Shown here one piece after another: positions 26,932 to 36,030 of a stretch of 64,000 nt of DNA (its first letter is position 1; each line of letters starts with the position of its first letter). A model generated the notes under the pieces. It was not told where the DNA came from, made no database searches, and saw nothing but the letters and a program-made list of their open reading frames with translations. The DNA is from Pseudothauera rhizosphaerae. Lineage in GTDB: Bacteria > Pseudomonadota > Gammaproteobacteria > Burkholderiales > Rhodocyclaceae. The position numbers and the translations under genes are program-made. The stretch is taken from assembly GCF_004801305.1 (NCBI RefSeq), contig NZ_SSOD01000002.1, positions 62,001 to 126,000 on the forward strand, in the 5' to 3' direction.

Positions 26932-28272
26932 TCAGCGCAGGTTGACCAGGGTCTGCAGCAACTGGTCCTGGGTGCGGATGGATTGCGCGTTGGCCTGGTA
27001 GTTGCGCTGCTGGATGATCATGTTGACCAGTTCCTCGGTCAGATCCACATTGGATTCCTCCACCTGCCCCGAGGTCACGGAGCCCAGCACGCCGGTGCCG
27101 GGCGCGCCCACCGCGGGCTCGCCGGAGTCGTAGGACTCGGCCCACATGTTGCCGCCCAGCGAGATCAGGCCCTGGGGCGCGGAGAATTCGGCCAGCGCCA
27201 GCATGCCGATGGCGCGGGTCTGGCCGTTGGAATAGGTGCCTTGAAGCACGCCCGTGCTGCTGACCGAGAGGCTGGTGAGGCGGCCCGTGCTGTAGCCGTC
27301 CTGGCGCGGCGCGGTGGTCACCCCGTTGGCGGAATTCCACTGGGTGGACTTGGACAGGTCGAGGGAGAAGGCCAGGGCGTCGGCCCCGGTGCCGAGTTCG
27401 GCGGCGGTCCGGCTCATGGAGAAGATGCCGTTGTCGGCCACCGTGGCGTCCGGCACGCCGAATTCGGTGAACGCGATCTCGCCCAGGTGCTCCAGCGGCA
27501 GGCCCAGGTTGACGGTCGGGTCGGCCGGATCGGGCACCACGTCGTTGTCCAGACGGGCATACACGTCCCAGGTGTTCAGCGGGTCGCCCGTCACGGGGTC
27601 GCTCTGGCGCACGAAGTAGAGATTGAGCATCGAAGAGTTGCCCAGGCTGTCGTGCACCGTCATCGAGGTGGTGTAGTTGTAGCTGTCCACCGGAATGCTG
27701 GTCGCATTCAGGAAGCTGGTGATGTCGCTGCCCGGCGGCGTCTGGTCGAGCGGGTTGACCAGCGTGGAATTGAGATTGACGCCGACCGAGGCTTCGCCCG
27801 TCTCGCGCGGGGCGACGTTGGAGGTATCCACGTAGAGGACGGACGGCTCGCCCTGGAACACGGGCGGCGCCACGTTGGGATCGACCACCGCGTAGCCGGT
27901 GAGCTTGTAGCCGGTGGCGTTGATGATGAAGCCGTCGCGGCTGACGTCGAACTGGCCGTTGCGCGTGTAGGCGATGCTGCCGTCGGTACCCGCCATGCGG
28001 AAGAAGCCGTTGCCGGAGATCGCCATGTCCAGCGGATTGTTGGTCACGGTGGGGTTGCCCTGGGTGAAGTTCTGCCACACCGCCGCCACGCTGCTGCCGT
28101 TGCCGACCTGGAGCGAGGAGGCGCCGCCCAGCATGGAATTGGCGTACACGTCGGCGAACACCGTGTAGCCCGCCTTGAAGCCGACCGTGCTGGCGTTGGC
28201 GACGTTGTGGGAAATCGTGTCGAGCGCCCGGGAAGACGAGGCCAGCCCGCTCAAACCTTGGTGAAAAGCCAT
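26932..28272 (-). CDS. flgE: Flagellar hook protein FlgE
   Basis: 446 residues. The N-terminal rod/hook motif (MAFHQGLSGLASSSRALDTISHNVANASTVGFKAGYTVFAD), variable domains in the middle and the conserved C-terminus (EESNVDLTEELVNMIIQQRNYQANAQSIRTQDQLLQTLVNLR) are clear. It polymerises into the hook on the FlgD cap encoded just upstream. Confidence 0.97.
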   Translation of the reverse strand: MAFHQGLSGLASSSRALDTISHNVANASTVGFKAGYTVFADVYANSMLGGASSLQVGNGSSVAAVWQNFTQGNPTVTNNPLDMAISGNGFFRMAGTDGSIAYTRNGQFDVSRDGFIINATGYKLTGYAVVDPNVAPPVFQGEPSVLYVDTSNVAPRETGEASVGVNLNSTLVNPLDQTPPGSDITSFLNATSIPVDSYNYTTSMTVHDSLGNSSMLNLYFVRQSDPVTGDPLNTWDVYARLDNDVVPDPADPTVNLGLPLEHLGEIAFTEFGVPDATVADNGIFSMSRTAAELGTGADALAFSLDLSKSTQWNSANGVTTAPRQDGYSTGRLTSLSVSSTGVLQGTYSNGQTRAIGMLALAEFSAPQGLISLGGNMWAESYDSGEPAVGAPGTGVLGSVTSGQVEESNVDLTEELVNMIIQQRNYQANAQSIRTQDQLLQTLVNLR

Positions 28273-28287
28273 GATCGCTGCTCCAAA

Positions 28288-28965
28288 TCAAAGAATCTGC
28301 TTGATGTCGCTGAGCTTGAAGATGCCCAGGTCGCCGACCTGCAGGTCGGAACCGGTGGAATTCTTGATCACGCTGGTCACCGCGCCGAACTGCAGGGCGC
28401 GGGAGGTGACCGCCTCGCCGCCCTGGGTGGCGCTCACGGTGACCGTATACACCCCGTCCGCGGCACGGCTGCCGTCGATGGCCGTGCCGTCCCACACGTA
28501 GTTGTGGCTGCCGGCTTCCAGGCCGCTCAGTTCCAGCTTCGCCACCTCGTTGCCGGAGGCGTCGAGGACCGACAGCACCACCTCGTCGGCGGGGCCGTCC
28601 AGTTCGAAGCCGCCGACCGCGCCCGCCTCGGTCAGCACCAGACTGCGGCCTTCCACCAGCACGCCGCGGCCGATCAGTGCCGCGCTCTGCAGGCTCTCGC
28701 TCGACTCCTGCGCTTCCAGCAGCTTGGTCATCATGGTGTTGAGCTTTTCGATGCCTTCCACCGTGGAAAGCTGCGCCAGTTGCGAAGTCAGTTCCGCGTT
28801 CTCCATCGGATTCATCGGGTCCTGGTTCTGCAACTGCGTGGTCAGCAGCTTCAGGAAGCGGGTCTGTATCCCTTCGGCCGAGTTCTCGTCGGTCGTGGAA
28901 GTCTGCCGGGCGAGGCCCGCCAGGATGTCCTGCGCGGTCTGGGTGGTGGAACCGACGGTGCTCAT
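28288..28965 (-). CDS. flgD: Flagellar hook-capping protein FlgD
   Basis: 225 residues. The N-terminal block FLKLLTTQLQNQDPMNPMENAELTSQLAQLSTVEGIEKLN is the FlgD signature. A FlgD Ig-like/tudor domain at about 80-215 contains NYVWDGTAIDGSRAADGVYTV. It acts as the scaffold cap for hook assembly. Confidence 0.96.
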   Translation of the reverse strand: MSTVGSTTQTAQDILAGLARQTSTTDENSAEGIQTRFLKLLTTQLQNQDPMNPMENAELTSQLAQLSTVEGIEKLNTMMTKLLEAQESSESLQSAALIGRGVLVEGRSLVLTEAGAVGGFELDGPADEVVLSVLDASGNEVAKLELSGLEAGSHNYVWDGTAIDGSRAADGVYTVTVSATQGGEAVTSRALQFGAVTSVIKNSTGSDLQVGDLGIFKLSDIKQIL

Positions 28966-29008
28966 TTCGATCTCCTGCTTTCAACGGTGGCGGCGTACGG
29001 CAAACGGC

Positions 29009-29419
29009 TTACTGCCCGATCTGCAAGGTACGCTGGAGCAAGGTCCGTGCCGTGGTCATCACTTCCGCATTGTTCTGGTACGAACGGGAGGCCGAGATCA
29101 TGTTCACCATCTCCTCCACCACGTTCACGTTGGGCATCTCCACGTAGCCCTCGGCGTTGGCCGCCGGGTTGTGCGGCTCGTACACCAGGCGCATGGGTGC
29201 GGTGCTTTCGACCACCTCGGTCACCTGCACGCCCACCGCGCCGGGCCCGGCATCCGGCACCTGGCGGGCGGCGAAGACGACCTGCTTGGCCTTGTACGGC
29301 CGGCCGTCCTCGGCGATCACGCTGTCGGCGTTGGCGAGGTTGGAGGCGGTGGTGTTCAGGCGCAGCGACTGCGCGGTGAGCGCCGAACCGGCAATGCCGA
29401 AGACGTTGAGCATGCTCAT
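29009..29419 (-). CDS. flgC: Flagellar proximal rod protein FlgC
   Basis: 136 residues. N-terminus [33 protein letters not shown] and C-terminus [42 protein letters not shown] are diagnostic. It lies 14 bases after flgB and is a rod subunit. Confidence 0.97.
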   Translation of the reverse strand: MSMLNVFGIAGSALTAQSLRLNTTASNLANADSVIAEDGRPYKAKQVVFAARQVPDAGPGAVGVQVTEVVESTAPMRLVYEPHNPAANAEGYVEMPNVNVVEEMVNMISASRSYQNNAEVMTTARTLLQRTLQIGQ

Positions 29420-29433
29420 GGCGGTCTACCTCC

Positions 29434-29838
29434 TCACTGGCCGCTGATGGCGGTCTGCATGCCGCGCAGCAGGCCGTTGATGAAGGTCACGCTGGCCTCG
29501 TAATGGACGGCGTTCTCCGCGAAGGCCGCGCGCTCGGTATCCATGTCCACCGTGTTGCCGTCCACCGCGGACTGCAGTTCCTGGCGGTACTGGACGAAGC
29601 GCGCGAGGGCGTTGTCCTCGGTCAGGCTCAGGTGGCGCGCGGAGGTGGCGTTCAGCGCCAGCGGCTGGGAGCGCCTGTCCATCGTTCCCTGCAGCACGCC
29701 GCGGAAATCGATGTCCTGCGCCTTGTAGCCGGGGGTGTCGGCGTTGGCGATGTTGGAGGCCAGCAACTGCTGGCGGTAGGCCTGGACGTCGAGCGCCCGC
29801 TGGTGATTCATCAATGCGTTGTCGAGCAGATTCTTCAT
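29434..29838 (-). CDS. flgB: Flagellar proximal rod protein FlgB
   Basis: 134 residues from the ATG at 29838 (GAGG ribosome site). N-terminus LLDNALMNHQRALDVQAYRQQLLASNIANADTPGYKAQDIDF is typical. It leads the flgBCDEFGHIJ operon. The 251-bp divergent region to flgA contains a perfect 17-bp dyad and a weak sigma54-like element. Confidence 0.96.
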   Translation of the reverse strand: MKNLLDNALMNHQRALDVQAYRQQLLASNIANADTPGYKAQDIDFRGVLQGTMDRRSQPLALNATSARHLSLTEDNALARFVQYRQELQSAVDGNTVDMDTERAAFAENAVHYEASVTFINGLLRGMQTAISGQ

Positions 29839-29998
29839 GGCTTCACCTCGTATTCCCGGTGCCCGCCGCGTGCATCCGCCAGCCCGGCACCGGTTCCATT
29901 GCACCTTCCATGCCAGCGATCCTACTTCCGCGACCTCCGCCCCCTTGGCGCGATAAGACCGGTAAACCGCGGTCTATTCGCCGGCTGATTTCGCCGCT

Positions 29999-30014
29999 TG
30001 CGGCCCGCCCGCCG
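29999..30014 (-). promoter_or_regulatory. Possible sigma54 promoter of flgB operon
   Basis: On the minus strand CGGCGGGCGGGCCGCA has the GG-N10-GC spacing but a poor -12 (CCGCA). Its position, seven bases downstream of the dyad at 30022-30038, matches the arrangement seen at flgK and fliF; otherwise the match could be chance in GC-rich DNA. Confidence 0.35.
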
Positions 30015-30021
30015 GCAAACG

Positions 30022-30038
30022 GCGGCAAGCTTTGCCGC
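30022..30038. promoter_or_regulatory. 17-bp dyad in the flgB-flgA divergent region
   Basis: GCGGCAAGCTTTGCCGC has perfect arms. It is placed to serve flgB, flgA or both. Candidate FleR-type activator site. Confidence 0.5.
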
Positions 30039-30089
30039 ACGCGAAGCGGAGCTTGCCCCCACGGCACCGGCCGTGGTGCAATCGCCCCC

Positions 30090-30800
30090 ATGTCAGTCCG
30101 ATTTTCCGTTCGTGGCGGCGCGGCCCGCCTGCTGTGCGGCCTCGCTCTCGCCGTTTCCTTCGCCTCCGCCGCAGCCCAGCAGGCCGCCGAGCCGGTGCGC
30201 GCCACCGCCCTGCGCTTCCTGCAGGCCGAAGCCGCTGGTCTGCCCGGCGAGGTGAAGGTTTCCGTCGGCGAGCTGGACCCCAACAATCGCCTGCCGCCCT
30301 GTGCGGAGCTGGCCGCCTTCTTCCCCGCCGGCGCGCGCGCCTGGGGGCAGACCAACGTGGGCGTGCGCTGCGATTCGCCGGTGACCTGGACCGCCTACCT
30401 GCCCGCGCGCGTGGAGGTCGTGGCCGACTACCTGGTCGTCGCGCGTGCCCTGCGCCCCGGCCAGATCGTCGGCAGCGACGACCTGCGCCTCGAACAGGGC
30501 GACCTCGCCGCGCTGCCGGCCAACACCCTCACCGACCCGACCCAGGCCGTCGGCCACCACGCCCGCATCGCCGTGGCAGCCGGCGCCGCCCTGCGCGCCA
30601 GCCACCTGCGCCTGCCGCCGGCGGTGCGCCAGGGCCAGGACGTGCGCGTGGTCAGTGGCGGGCCGGGTTTCAGCGTCACCAGCGAAGGGCGGGCGCTCAA
30701 CGCCGCCGCGGAAGGGGAAAGCGTGCGCGTGCGCCTGCCCGGCGGGCAGGTGGTGTCCGGCATCGCCCGCAACGGCGGGGTGGTGGAAGTACCGCAATGA
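30090..30800 (+). CDS. flgA: Flagellar basal body P-ring formation chaperone FlgA
   Basis: 236 residues from the ATG at 30090. The signal peptide ends FASAAAQQ. The C-terminal SAF-type domain (VVARALRPGQIVGSDDLRLEQGDLAALP) and ending with RQGQDVRVVSGGPGFSVTSEGRALN and GQVVSGIARNGGVVEV are conserved. It is the periplasmic chaperone for FlgI. Transcribed divergently from flgB. Confidence 0.93.
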   Translation: MSVRFSVRGGAARLLCGLALAVSFASAAAQQAAEPVRATALRFLQAEAAGLPGEVKVSVGELDPNNRLPPCAELAAFFPAGARAWGQTNVGVRCDSPVTWTAYLPARVEVVADYLVVARALRPGQIVGSDDLRLEQGDLAALPANTLTDPTQAVGHHARIAVAAGAALRASHLRLPPAVRQGQDVRVVSGGPGFSVTSEGRALNAAAEGESVRVRLPGGQVVSGIARNGGVVEVPQ

Positions 30801-30852
30801 CCGGGGAAGATGTGCCGCGCCGGCAGGCATGGCAAAAAAGCCGCTAAATGAC

Positions 30853-30879
30853 TAAAGTTTTTCAAAGTCCTGCCGACAT
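30853..30879 (+). promoter_or_regulatory. sigma28 (FliA) promoter of flgM
   Basis: TAAAGTTT, an 11-bp spacer, then GCCGACAT: the first half is exact and the second differs at two bases from the sigma28 consensus TAAAGTTT-N11-GCCGATAA. It ends 33 bases before the flgM ATG. Confidence 0.88.
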
Positions 30880-30912
30880 ACCATCCAGGATGCGCATATC
30901 TGGAGTCATGCC

Positions 30913-31212
30913 ATGAAGATCGATAGCTCCCTGAAGCCGGTTGCCGGGCCCACCGCGGGCCAGCCCAAGGGCCGTGCCGAGGCTGGTGGCAATGCCGCGG
31001 CGGGCGAGACGGTGGAACTGTCGTCCCTGTCGACCACGCTGCAGAAAGCCGAAACGGCCATCGCCAGTGCCCCCGAGGTGGATAGCAAGCGGGTCGAGGA
31101 AATCCGCCAGGCCATCAGCGAAGGCCGTTTCAAGGTCGACCCCGGCCGCATTGCGGACGGCCTGCTCGACAGCGTGCGGCAACTGCTCGCCGGCCAGCCC
31201 GAACAGCCGTGA
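30913..31212 (+). CDS. flgM: Anti-sigma28 factor FlgM
   Basis: 99 residues. The N-terminal half is disordered (Gly/Ala/Pro-rich). The C-terminal helices bind sigma28 (VDSKRVEEIRQAISEGRFKVDPGRIADGLLDSVRQLL). FlgM blocks FliA until export through the finished hook. Its own sigma28 promoter gives the usual feedback. The stop overlaps the flgN GTG start (GTGA). Confidence 0.94.
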   Translation: MKIDSSLKPVAGPTAGQPKGRAEAGGNAAAGETVELSSLSTTLQKAETAIASAPEVDSKRVEEIRQAISEGRFKVDPGRIADGLLDSVRQLLAGQPEQP

Positions 31213-31679
31213 GCCCTGCCGAGCGCCTTCAGTTCGCCCGCCTCATCGAAATGGAGGCGACGCAGTTGCGCGCCTTCGTCGATCTGCTGCAGCGCGAGGA
31301 AGCGCTGCTGCTGGCCGGCGACACGGACGCCCTGCTCTCCCTCACGCAGGAAAAGACCTCCCTCTACCACACCCAGCAGCGTCTGCACGAAGCCCGCGTG
31401 CAGTTGCTCAAGCGCTTGGGCCAGGACGACCCCGCCCAGGCCATCCACGCCCTGTGCCAGGACCTGCCCGACACCCGCCGCCAGTGGGACGAAGTGCTGC
31501 GCCTGGCCGCCGAGGCGCGGGAGCGCAACACGCTCAACGGCCGGCTGATCGTCGAGCGCCTGCAGCACAACCAGGGCGCGCTGGACATCCTCCTCAAGGC
31601 CGCCAACCGCCCGCAACTCTACGACGCCGACGGCAACCCCCGCGCCAGCGGCAGCGGCCGCCTGCTCGGCAGCGCCTGA
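31209..31679 (+). CDS. flgN: Flagellar chaperone FlgN
   Basis: 156 residues from a GTG at 31209 that overlaps the flgM stop by four bases. It is a helical protein with the FlgN pattern (LQREEALLLAGDTDALLSLTQEKTSLYHTQQRL ... ERNTLNGRLIVERLQHNQGALDILLKAA). It chaperones FlgK and FlgL. Confidence 0.9.
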   Translation: MSPAERLQFARLIEMEATQLRAFVDLLQREEALLLAGDTDALLSLTQEKTSLYHTQQRLHEARVQLLKRLGQDDPAQAIHALCQDLPDTRRQWDEVLRLAAEARERNTLNGRLIVERLQHNQGALDILLKAANRPQLYDADGNPRASGSGRLLGSA

Positions 31680-31743
31680 CGCGCCTTCCCTCTTTCCCGC
31701 TCCCGCCGTATCCTTGCGCCCGTTCCACTGCAACGGGTCCGCG

Positions 31744-33720
31744 ATGACAGGCAAGCAGCAATACGACGAATCCTCCTTCCGTGTCCTGAAGGGCCTCGAG
31801 CCGGTACGCGAGCGCCCGGGCATGTACACCCGCACCGACAGCCCGGCGCACATCGTCCAGGAAGTCATCGACAACGCCGCCGACGAGGCGCTGGCCGGCT
31901 TTGCGAAGAAGATCCACGTCACCCTGCACCTGGACGGCTCGGTCAGCGTGGCCGACGACGGCCGCGGCATCCCGGTCGGCCTGCACGCGGAAGAAGGCGT
32001 GCCGGTGGTGGTGCTGGCCTACACCCGCCTGCACGCCGGCGGCAAGTTCAACAAGCGCGAGGGCAACTCCGCCTACGCCTTCTCCGGCGGCCTGCACGGC
32101 GTCGGCGTGGCGGTCACCAACGCGCTCTCCACCCGCATCGAGGTGGAAGTCAAGCGCGAAGGCAAGCAGTACCGTATCGACTTCGCCGAAGGCGGCGAGC
32201 GCATCGGCGCGCTGCAGACCGTGGGCGATTGCGGCCGCCAGAGCGGCACCCGGGTGCGCGTGTGGCCCGATCCGAAATACTTCGACAACCCCAGGATTCC
32301 CCTCGGCGAGGTCGAACGCCTGCTGCGCTCCAAGGCCGTGCTGCTGCCCGGCGTGGCCGTGCAGCTCGACATCGAGCAGGCTGCCGGCCCCGCGCTTACC
32401 AAGCGCTGGAGCTATCCGGAGGGGCTGGCCGGCTATCTCAAGGAACTGGCCGGCGACCTGGAACCGGTCGCCCCCATCTACACCGCCGAAGGCTATGCCG
32501 GCGCCGACGACGCCAACTTCGCCCCGGGGGAAGGCGCGGCCTGGGCCGTGGCCTGGTTCGAAGGCGCGGTGCCGAGCGAGTCCTATGTGAACCTGATCCC
32601 CACCGTGGCCGGCGGCACCCACGAATCCGGCCTGCGCTCCGGGGTGTTCGAGGCGGTGAAATCCTTCATCGAACACCACGCACTGCTCCCGCGCGGCATC
32701 AAGCTGCAGCAGGAGGACGTGTGCGGGCGCATGAGCTTCGTGCTCTCGGCGCGCCTGCTGGACCCGCAGTTCCAGGGCCAGGTCAAGGAAAAGCTCAACT
32801 CCCGCGAGGCGGTCAAGCTCGTCTCCGGGCAAATCCGCGACCCCCTCGAAATCTGGCTCAACAACCACGTGGACGCCGGCAAGGCCATTGCCGAACTCTC
32901 CATCCGCCAGGCCCAGGCGCGCCAGAAGAGCGCGCAGAAGGTGGAGCGCAAGAAGAGCTCCGGCGTGGCCGTGCTGCCCGGCAAGCTCTCCGACTGCGAA
33001 TCCGAGGACATCGCCGAAAACGAACTCTTCCTGGTGGAAGGCGACTCGGCCGGCGGCTCGGCCAAGATGGCGCGCAACAAGGAAACCCAGGCCATCCTGC
33101 CCCTGCGCGGCAAGGTGCAGAACGCCTGGGAGATCGACCCCGACCGCCTGCTCGCCAATGCCGAAATCCACGACATCGCCGTGGCCCTGGGCGTGGATGC
33201 CCACACCGCCGGCAGCGAGCCGGACCTCTCCGGCCTGCGCTACGGCAAGGTCATCATCATGTCCGACGCCGACGTGGACGGCGCCCACATCCAGACCCTG
33301 CTGCTCACCCTCTTCTTCCGCCACTTCCCCCGGCTCATCGAGCACGGCCACATCTACGTCGCCCAGCCCCCGCTCTACCGCGTAGACGTACCCGCCCAAG
33401 GCAAGAAGCGCCCCGCGCGCCGCCTCTACGCGCTGGACGAAGGCGAACTGGCCGCCATCCGCGACCGCGTGGTGCAGGAAGGCATCCGCCCGGACAGCAT
33501 AGAGGTCGGCCGCTTCAAGGGCCTGGGCGAGATGAACCCCGACCAGCTCCGCGAAACCACCATGGACCCGGCCACCCGCCGCGTGCTGCCGGTGGCCGTG
33601 CGCGCGGACGCGCTGGAAGACACGCTGCGCATGTTCACGCTGCTGATGGGCAAGGGCGAAGCTTCGGGGCGGCGGGCGTGGATGGAGGAGAAAGGCGATA
33701 CGGTGGAGGCGGACATTTGA
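31744..33720 (+). CDS. parE: DNA topoisomerase IV subunit B (ParE)
   Basis: 658 residues from the ATG at 31744. The GHKL ATPase has EVIDNAADEALAG and GRGIPVGLH; the TOPRIM has LVEGDSAGGSAKM; DADVDGAHI and a C-terminal FKGLGEMNPDQL follow. Length and lack of the GyrB insertion favour ParE over GyrB. It decatenates chromosomes with ParC, encoded 3 kb downstream. Unrelated to the ParE-type toxin at 999-1379. Confidence 0.95.
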   Translation: MTGKQQYDESSFRVLKGLEPVRERPGMYTRTDSPAHIVQEVIDNAADEALAGFAKKIHVTLHLDGSVSVADDGRGIPVGLHAEEGVPVVVLAYTRLHAGGKFNKREGNSAYAFSGGLHGVGVAVTNALSTRIEVEVKREGKQYRIDFAEGGERIGALQTVGDCGRQSGTRVRVWPDPKYFDNPRIPLGEVERLLRSKAVLLPGVAVQLDIEQAAGPALTKRWSYPEGLAGYLKELAGDLEPVAPIYTAEGYAGADDANFAPGEGAAWAVAWFEGAVPSESYVNLIPTVAGGTHESGLRSGVFEAVKSFIEHHALLPRGIKLQQEDVCGRMSFVLSARLLDPQFQGQVKEKLNSREAVKLVSGQIRDPLEIWLNNHVDAGKAIAELSIRQAQARQKSAQKVERKKSSGVAVLPGKLSDCESEDIAENELFLVEGDSAGGSAKMARNKETQAILPLRGKVQNAWEIDPDRLLANAEIHDIAVALGVDAHTAGSEPDLSGLRYGKVIIMSDADVDGAHIQTLLLTLFFRHFPRLIEHGHIYVAQPPLYRVDVPAQGKKRPARRLYALDEGELAAIRDRVVQEGIRPDSIEVGRFKGLGEMNPDQLRETTMDPATRRVLPVAVRADALEDTLRMFTLLMGKGEASGRRAWMEEKGDTVEADI

Positions 33721-33794
33721 CCCACCCCCGGTAGCGACCAATGATCGCCACCGGGTATATACTCGCGGTATCCATCGTCTACCGGAGGACCGCC

Positions 33795-34025
33795 ATGGAA
33801 ACCGCCAAGCTCTTCACCAACGGCCGCAGCCAGGCTGTGCGGCTGCCCAAGGAATACCGCTTCGAAGGCGACGAAGTGTTCATCAAGCGCGTCGGCGACG
33901 CGGTCGTGCTGCTGCCGCGCCGCGGCTGGGGCACGCTGTTCGGCGCCCTCGACCAGTTCGAACCGGGTTTCACCTTGGAACGCCGGCAACCGCCCCAGCA
34001 GCAGCGCGAGGACCTGCTGCCGTGA
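33795..34025 (+). CDS. vapB: VapB/VagC-type antitoxin (AbrB-like)
   Basis: 76 residues from the ATG at 33795 (GGAGG ribosome site). METAKLFTNGRSQAVRLPKEYRFEGDEVFIKRVGDAVVLLPR is a swapped-hairpin AbrB/MazE DNA-binding domain. The C-terminal tail would cover the toxin active site. It overlaps vapC by four bases. A TATACT -10-like element lies at 33758-33763. Confidence 0.9.
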   Translation: METAKLFTNGRSQAVRLPKEYRFEGDEVFIKRVGDAVVLLPRRGWGTLFGALDQFEPGFTLERRQPPQQQREDLLP

Positions 34026-34462
34026 GATTCATGCTCGATACCAACATCTGCATCTATCTCATCAACCAGCGTCCCGCCCATGTGCGCGGGCACTTCGAAC
34101 AGCATCCGGTAGGCGACATCGGTATCTCGGCGATCACCGCCGGCGAACTGGCCTACGGCGTGGCGAAGAGCGGATCGGCGCGCAACCGTGCTGCGCTGGA
34201 AACCTTCCTGCTGCCGCTGGAAATCGCCCCTTTCGACGACCGGGCCATGTGGCGCTACGCCGAAGTGCGCTGTGCCCTGGAAACCGCCGGCACGCCCATC
34301 GGCCCCCTCGACACCCAGATCGCCGCCCATGCGCTGGCACTGGGCTGCACGCTGGTTACCAACAACCTGCGCGAATTCGACCGCGTTGCCGGCCTCGCGC
34401 TGGAAAATTGGGCGGAGCCGCTGCTCCACGAAACACTCGCCCCATACATCTCCTCCTCGTAA
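34022..34462 (+). CDS. vapC: VapC-type PIN-domain RNase toxin
   Basis: 146 residues from a GTG overlapping the antitoxin stop (a Met also lies at codon 4). PIN acidic residues are visible: D6 in MLDTN, E42 in ITAGELAYGV, D97 in GPLDTQIAAHAL. The fourth conserved position reads LVTNNLREFDRV. VapC members cut specific tRNAs or rRNA. The cassette ends in a strong hairpin and sits between parE and parC. Confidence 0.92.
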   Translation: MRFMLDTNICIYLINQRPAHVRGHFEQHPVGDIGISAITAGELAYGVAKSGSARNRAALETFLLPLEIAPFDDRAMWRYAEVRCALETAGTPIGPLDTQIAAHALALGCTLVTNNLREFDRVAGLALENWAEPLLHETLAPYISSS

Positions 34463-34505
34463 GTACGAAGAACTGAGCTGTTTCGCAACGTATGAGCAAA
34501 AGGAA

Positions 34506-34541
34506 GGGCCACGGTCTCCTGCAAGCAGGAAACCGTGGCCC
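34506..34541. terminator. Strong bidirectional hairpin terminator
   Basis: GGGCCACGGT ... ACCGTGGCCC with an internal TCCTGC/GCAGGA stem, between convergent vapC (+) and the binding-protein gene (-). Confidence 0.72.
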
Positions 34542-34597
34542 CGATCATCCCGACAGCGCCCGCCCGGGGCGGTACGCGAGGGTCTGGCGGCTGGCGG

Positions 34598-35764
34598 TCA
34601 GCGGCCGAAACTGCCGCGGCTGATGACGGCCAGATCGACGTAATCCATGCCCACGTTGCGGCGCGACGAAAAGGCAAGGTTCATTCCGCCCACGTCCCAG
34701 TCGCCCATGCTTTCGAGCGCGGCGATCAGGCGTTCGCGGGTCAGGTCGCGGCCGCCGCGGCGCAGGGCTTCGGTGAAGCTGCGTGCCGCCACGTAGCCTT
34801 CGAGCGAGGCGTAGGAGAGGGGAACATTGTTCGCCTGGGCGGCCTGGCGGTATTCGCGCACGAAGGGATAGTCGATCCGGAACGGCGAGGGCATCACCTG
34901 CGCGACGACCAGGCCGTGCGCCTTTTCGCCCAGGTCGCGGACCAGTTGCGTGCTGCTGATCACGGAGAGGCCATAGACCATCGGCTGGACGGGCGATTCC
35001 TGCAGCAGGCGCAGGAAGACCGAGGAGCTTTCCCCGGCGGTGATCATGATGACCGCGGCCGGCGAAACCGAGACGATCTTGCGCACGGTCTCGACGGCGT
35101 CCGCACCACTCGACTCGATGGGCGCGACCACGGCGGGCGTGAGGTCGCGCTTGGCGAGCGCCGCCCGGGCCGCGTCGTAGCCGGCCTGGCCGAAGGGGTC
35201 GGCGTGGTGGACGATGCCGATGGACTTCACGCCGACCTTGGTCAGGTGATCCACGATCTTCTCGACTTCCTGGGCATAGGAGGCGCGCACGTGGAACACG
35301 TAGGGATTGCGTGGCTCGCGCAGGGATTCGGCGCCGCTGTAGGGGGCGAACAGGGGAATCCTGGCGGTCGTGGCGACCTGGGCCGCCTGCAGGCTGGGGC
35401 CGGTACCGAAGCTGGCGAACAGCGCGAAGACCTTGTGCTGGAAAACCAGGGCCTGGGTGTTCTCGGCCGCCCGGTTGGGATCGTAGGCATCGTCCAGCGT
35501 GACCAGGCGGATGCGGCGGCCGTTCACGCCACCGCGTTCGTTGACCTGGTTGAAATACAGGTTGGCGCCGCCGATGTATTCCTTGTTCAGTTCGGCGAGC
35601 GGTCCACTGAGGGCGCCGGTATGGCCGAGGACGACGGTGTCGTTGTCCACGCCGGGTTCGGCGAAGGCGGTGCCGCCCAGGAGCAGCGCGGCAGTGGCGA
35701 CGAGAGTGGCGATACGGCGGGCGATGCGGGGCGGAACAAAGGGTTGGGCGCGCAAGCGTGCCAT
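34598..35764 (-). CDS. ABC transporter periplasmic binding protein, branched-chain amino acid type
   Basis: 388 residues from the ATG at 35764 (GGAG ribosome site). The Sec signal ends LLLGGTAFA. The mature part has the Leu/Ile/Val-binding fold: DNDTVVLGHTGALSGPLAELNKEYIGGANLYFNQVNERGGVNGRRIRLVTLDDAYDP. It is a type I periplasmic binding protein (LivK-like; the ligand cannot be told). No permease or ATPase gene is nearby, so it is an orphan that may serve a distant transporter or a sensor. Confidence 0.85.
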   Translation of the reverse strand: MARLRAQPFVPPRIARRIATLVATAALLLGGTAFAEPGVDNDTVVLGHTGALSGPLAELNKEYIGGANLYFNQVNERGGVNGRRIRLVTLDDAYDPNRAAENTQALVFQHKVFALFASFGTGPSLQAAQVATTARIPLFAPYSGAESLREPRNPYVFHVRASYAQEVEKIVDHLTKVGVKSIGIVHHADPFGQAGYDAARAALAKRDLTPAVVAPIESSGADAVETVRKIVSVSPAAVIMITAGESSSVFLRLLQESPVQPMVYGLSVISSTQLVRDLGEKAHGLVVAQVMPSPFRIDYPFVREYRQAAQANNVPLSYASLEGYVAARSFTEALRRGGRDLTRERLIAALESMGDWDVGGMNLAFSSRRNVGMDYVDLAVISRGSFGR

Positions 35765-36030
35765 GGGATATCTCCGTTGCAGGTGGTCAATCGAACGCGG
35801 CCCTCGTCGATGCAAGGGTGGCCCGCGTGCCGCTCGCGGCGTCCTTACGGACATTCTCGCCGGCGGCCGGAAATCTCCTCTGGCGCGGAATATAACAAAC
35901 TCATGTCTTTTGGCCACTGCCATCCATCCATTTGACGTACGAGATTCGGGGAATCCGGCAAGCCGCCCGGGCTGGCATCCCCGGAATGCTCCTTGCTTCG
36001 CCGAGCGGACCAGCATCCCGAGCCCCCGCC

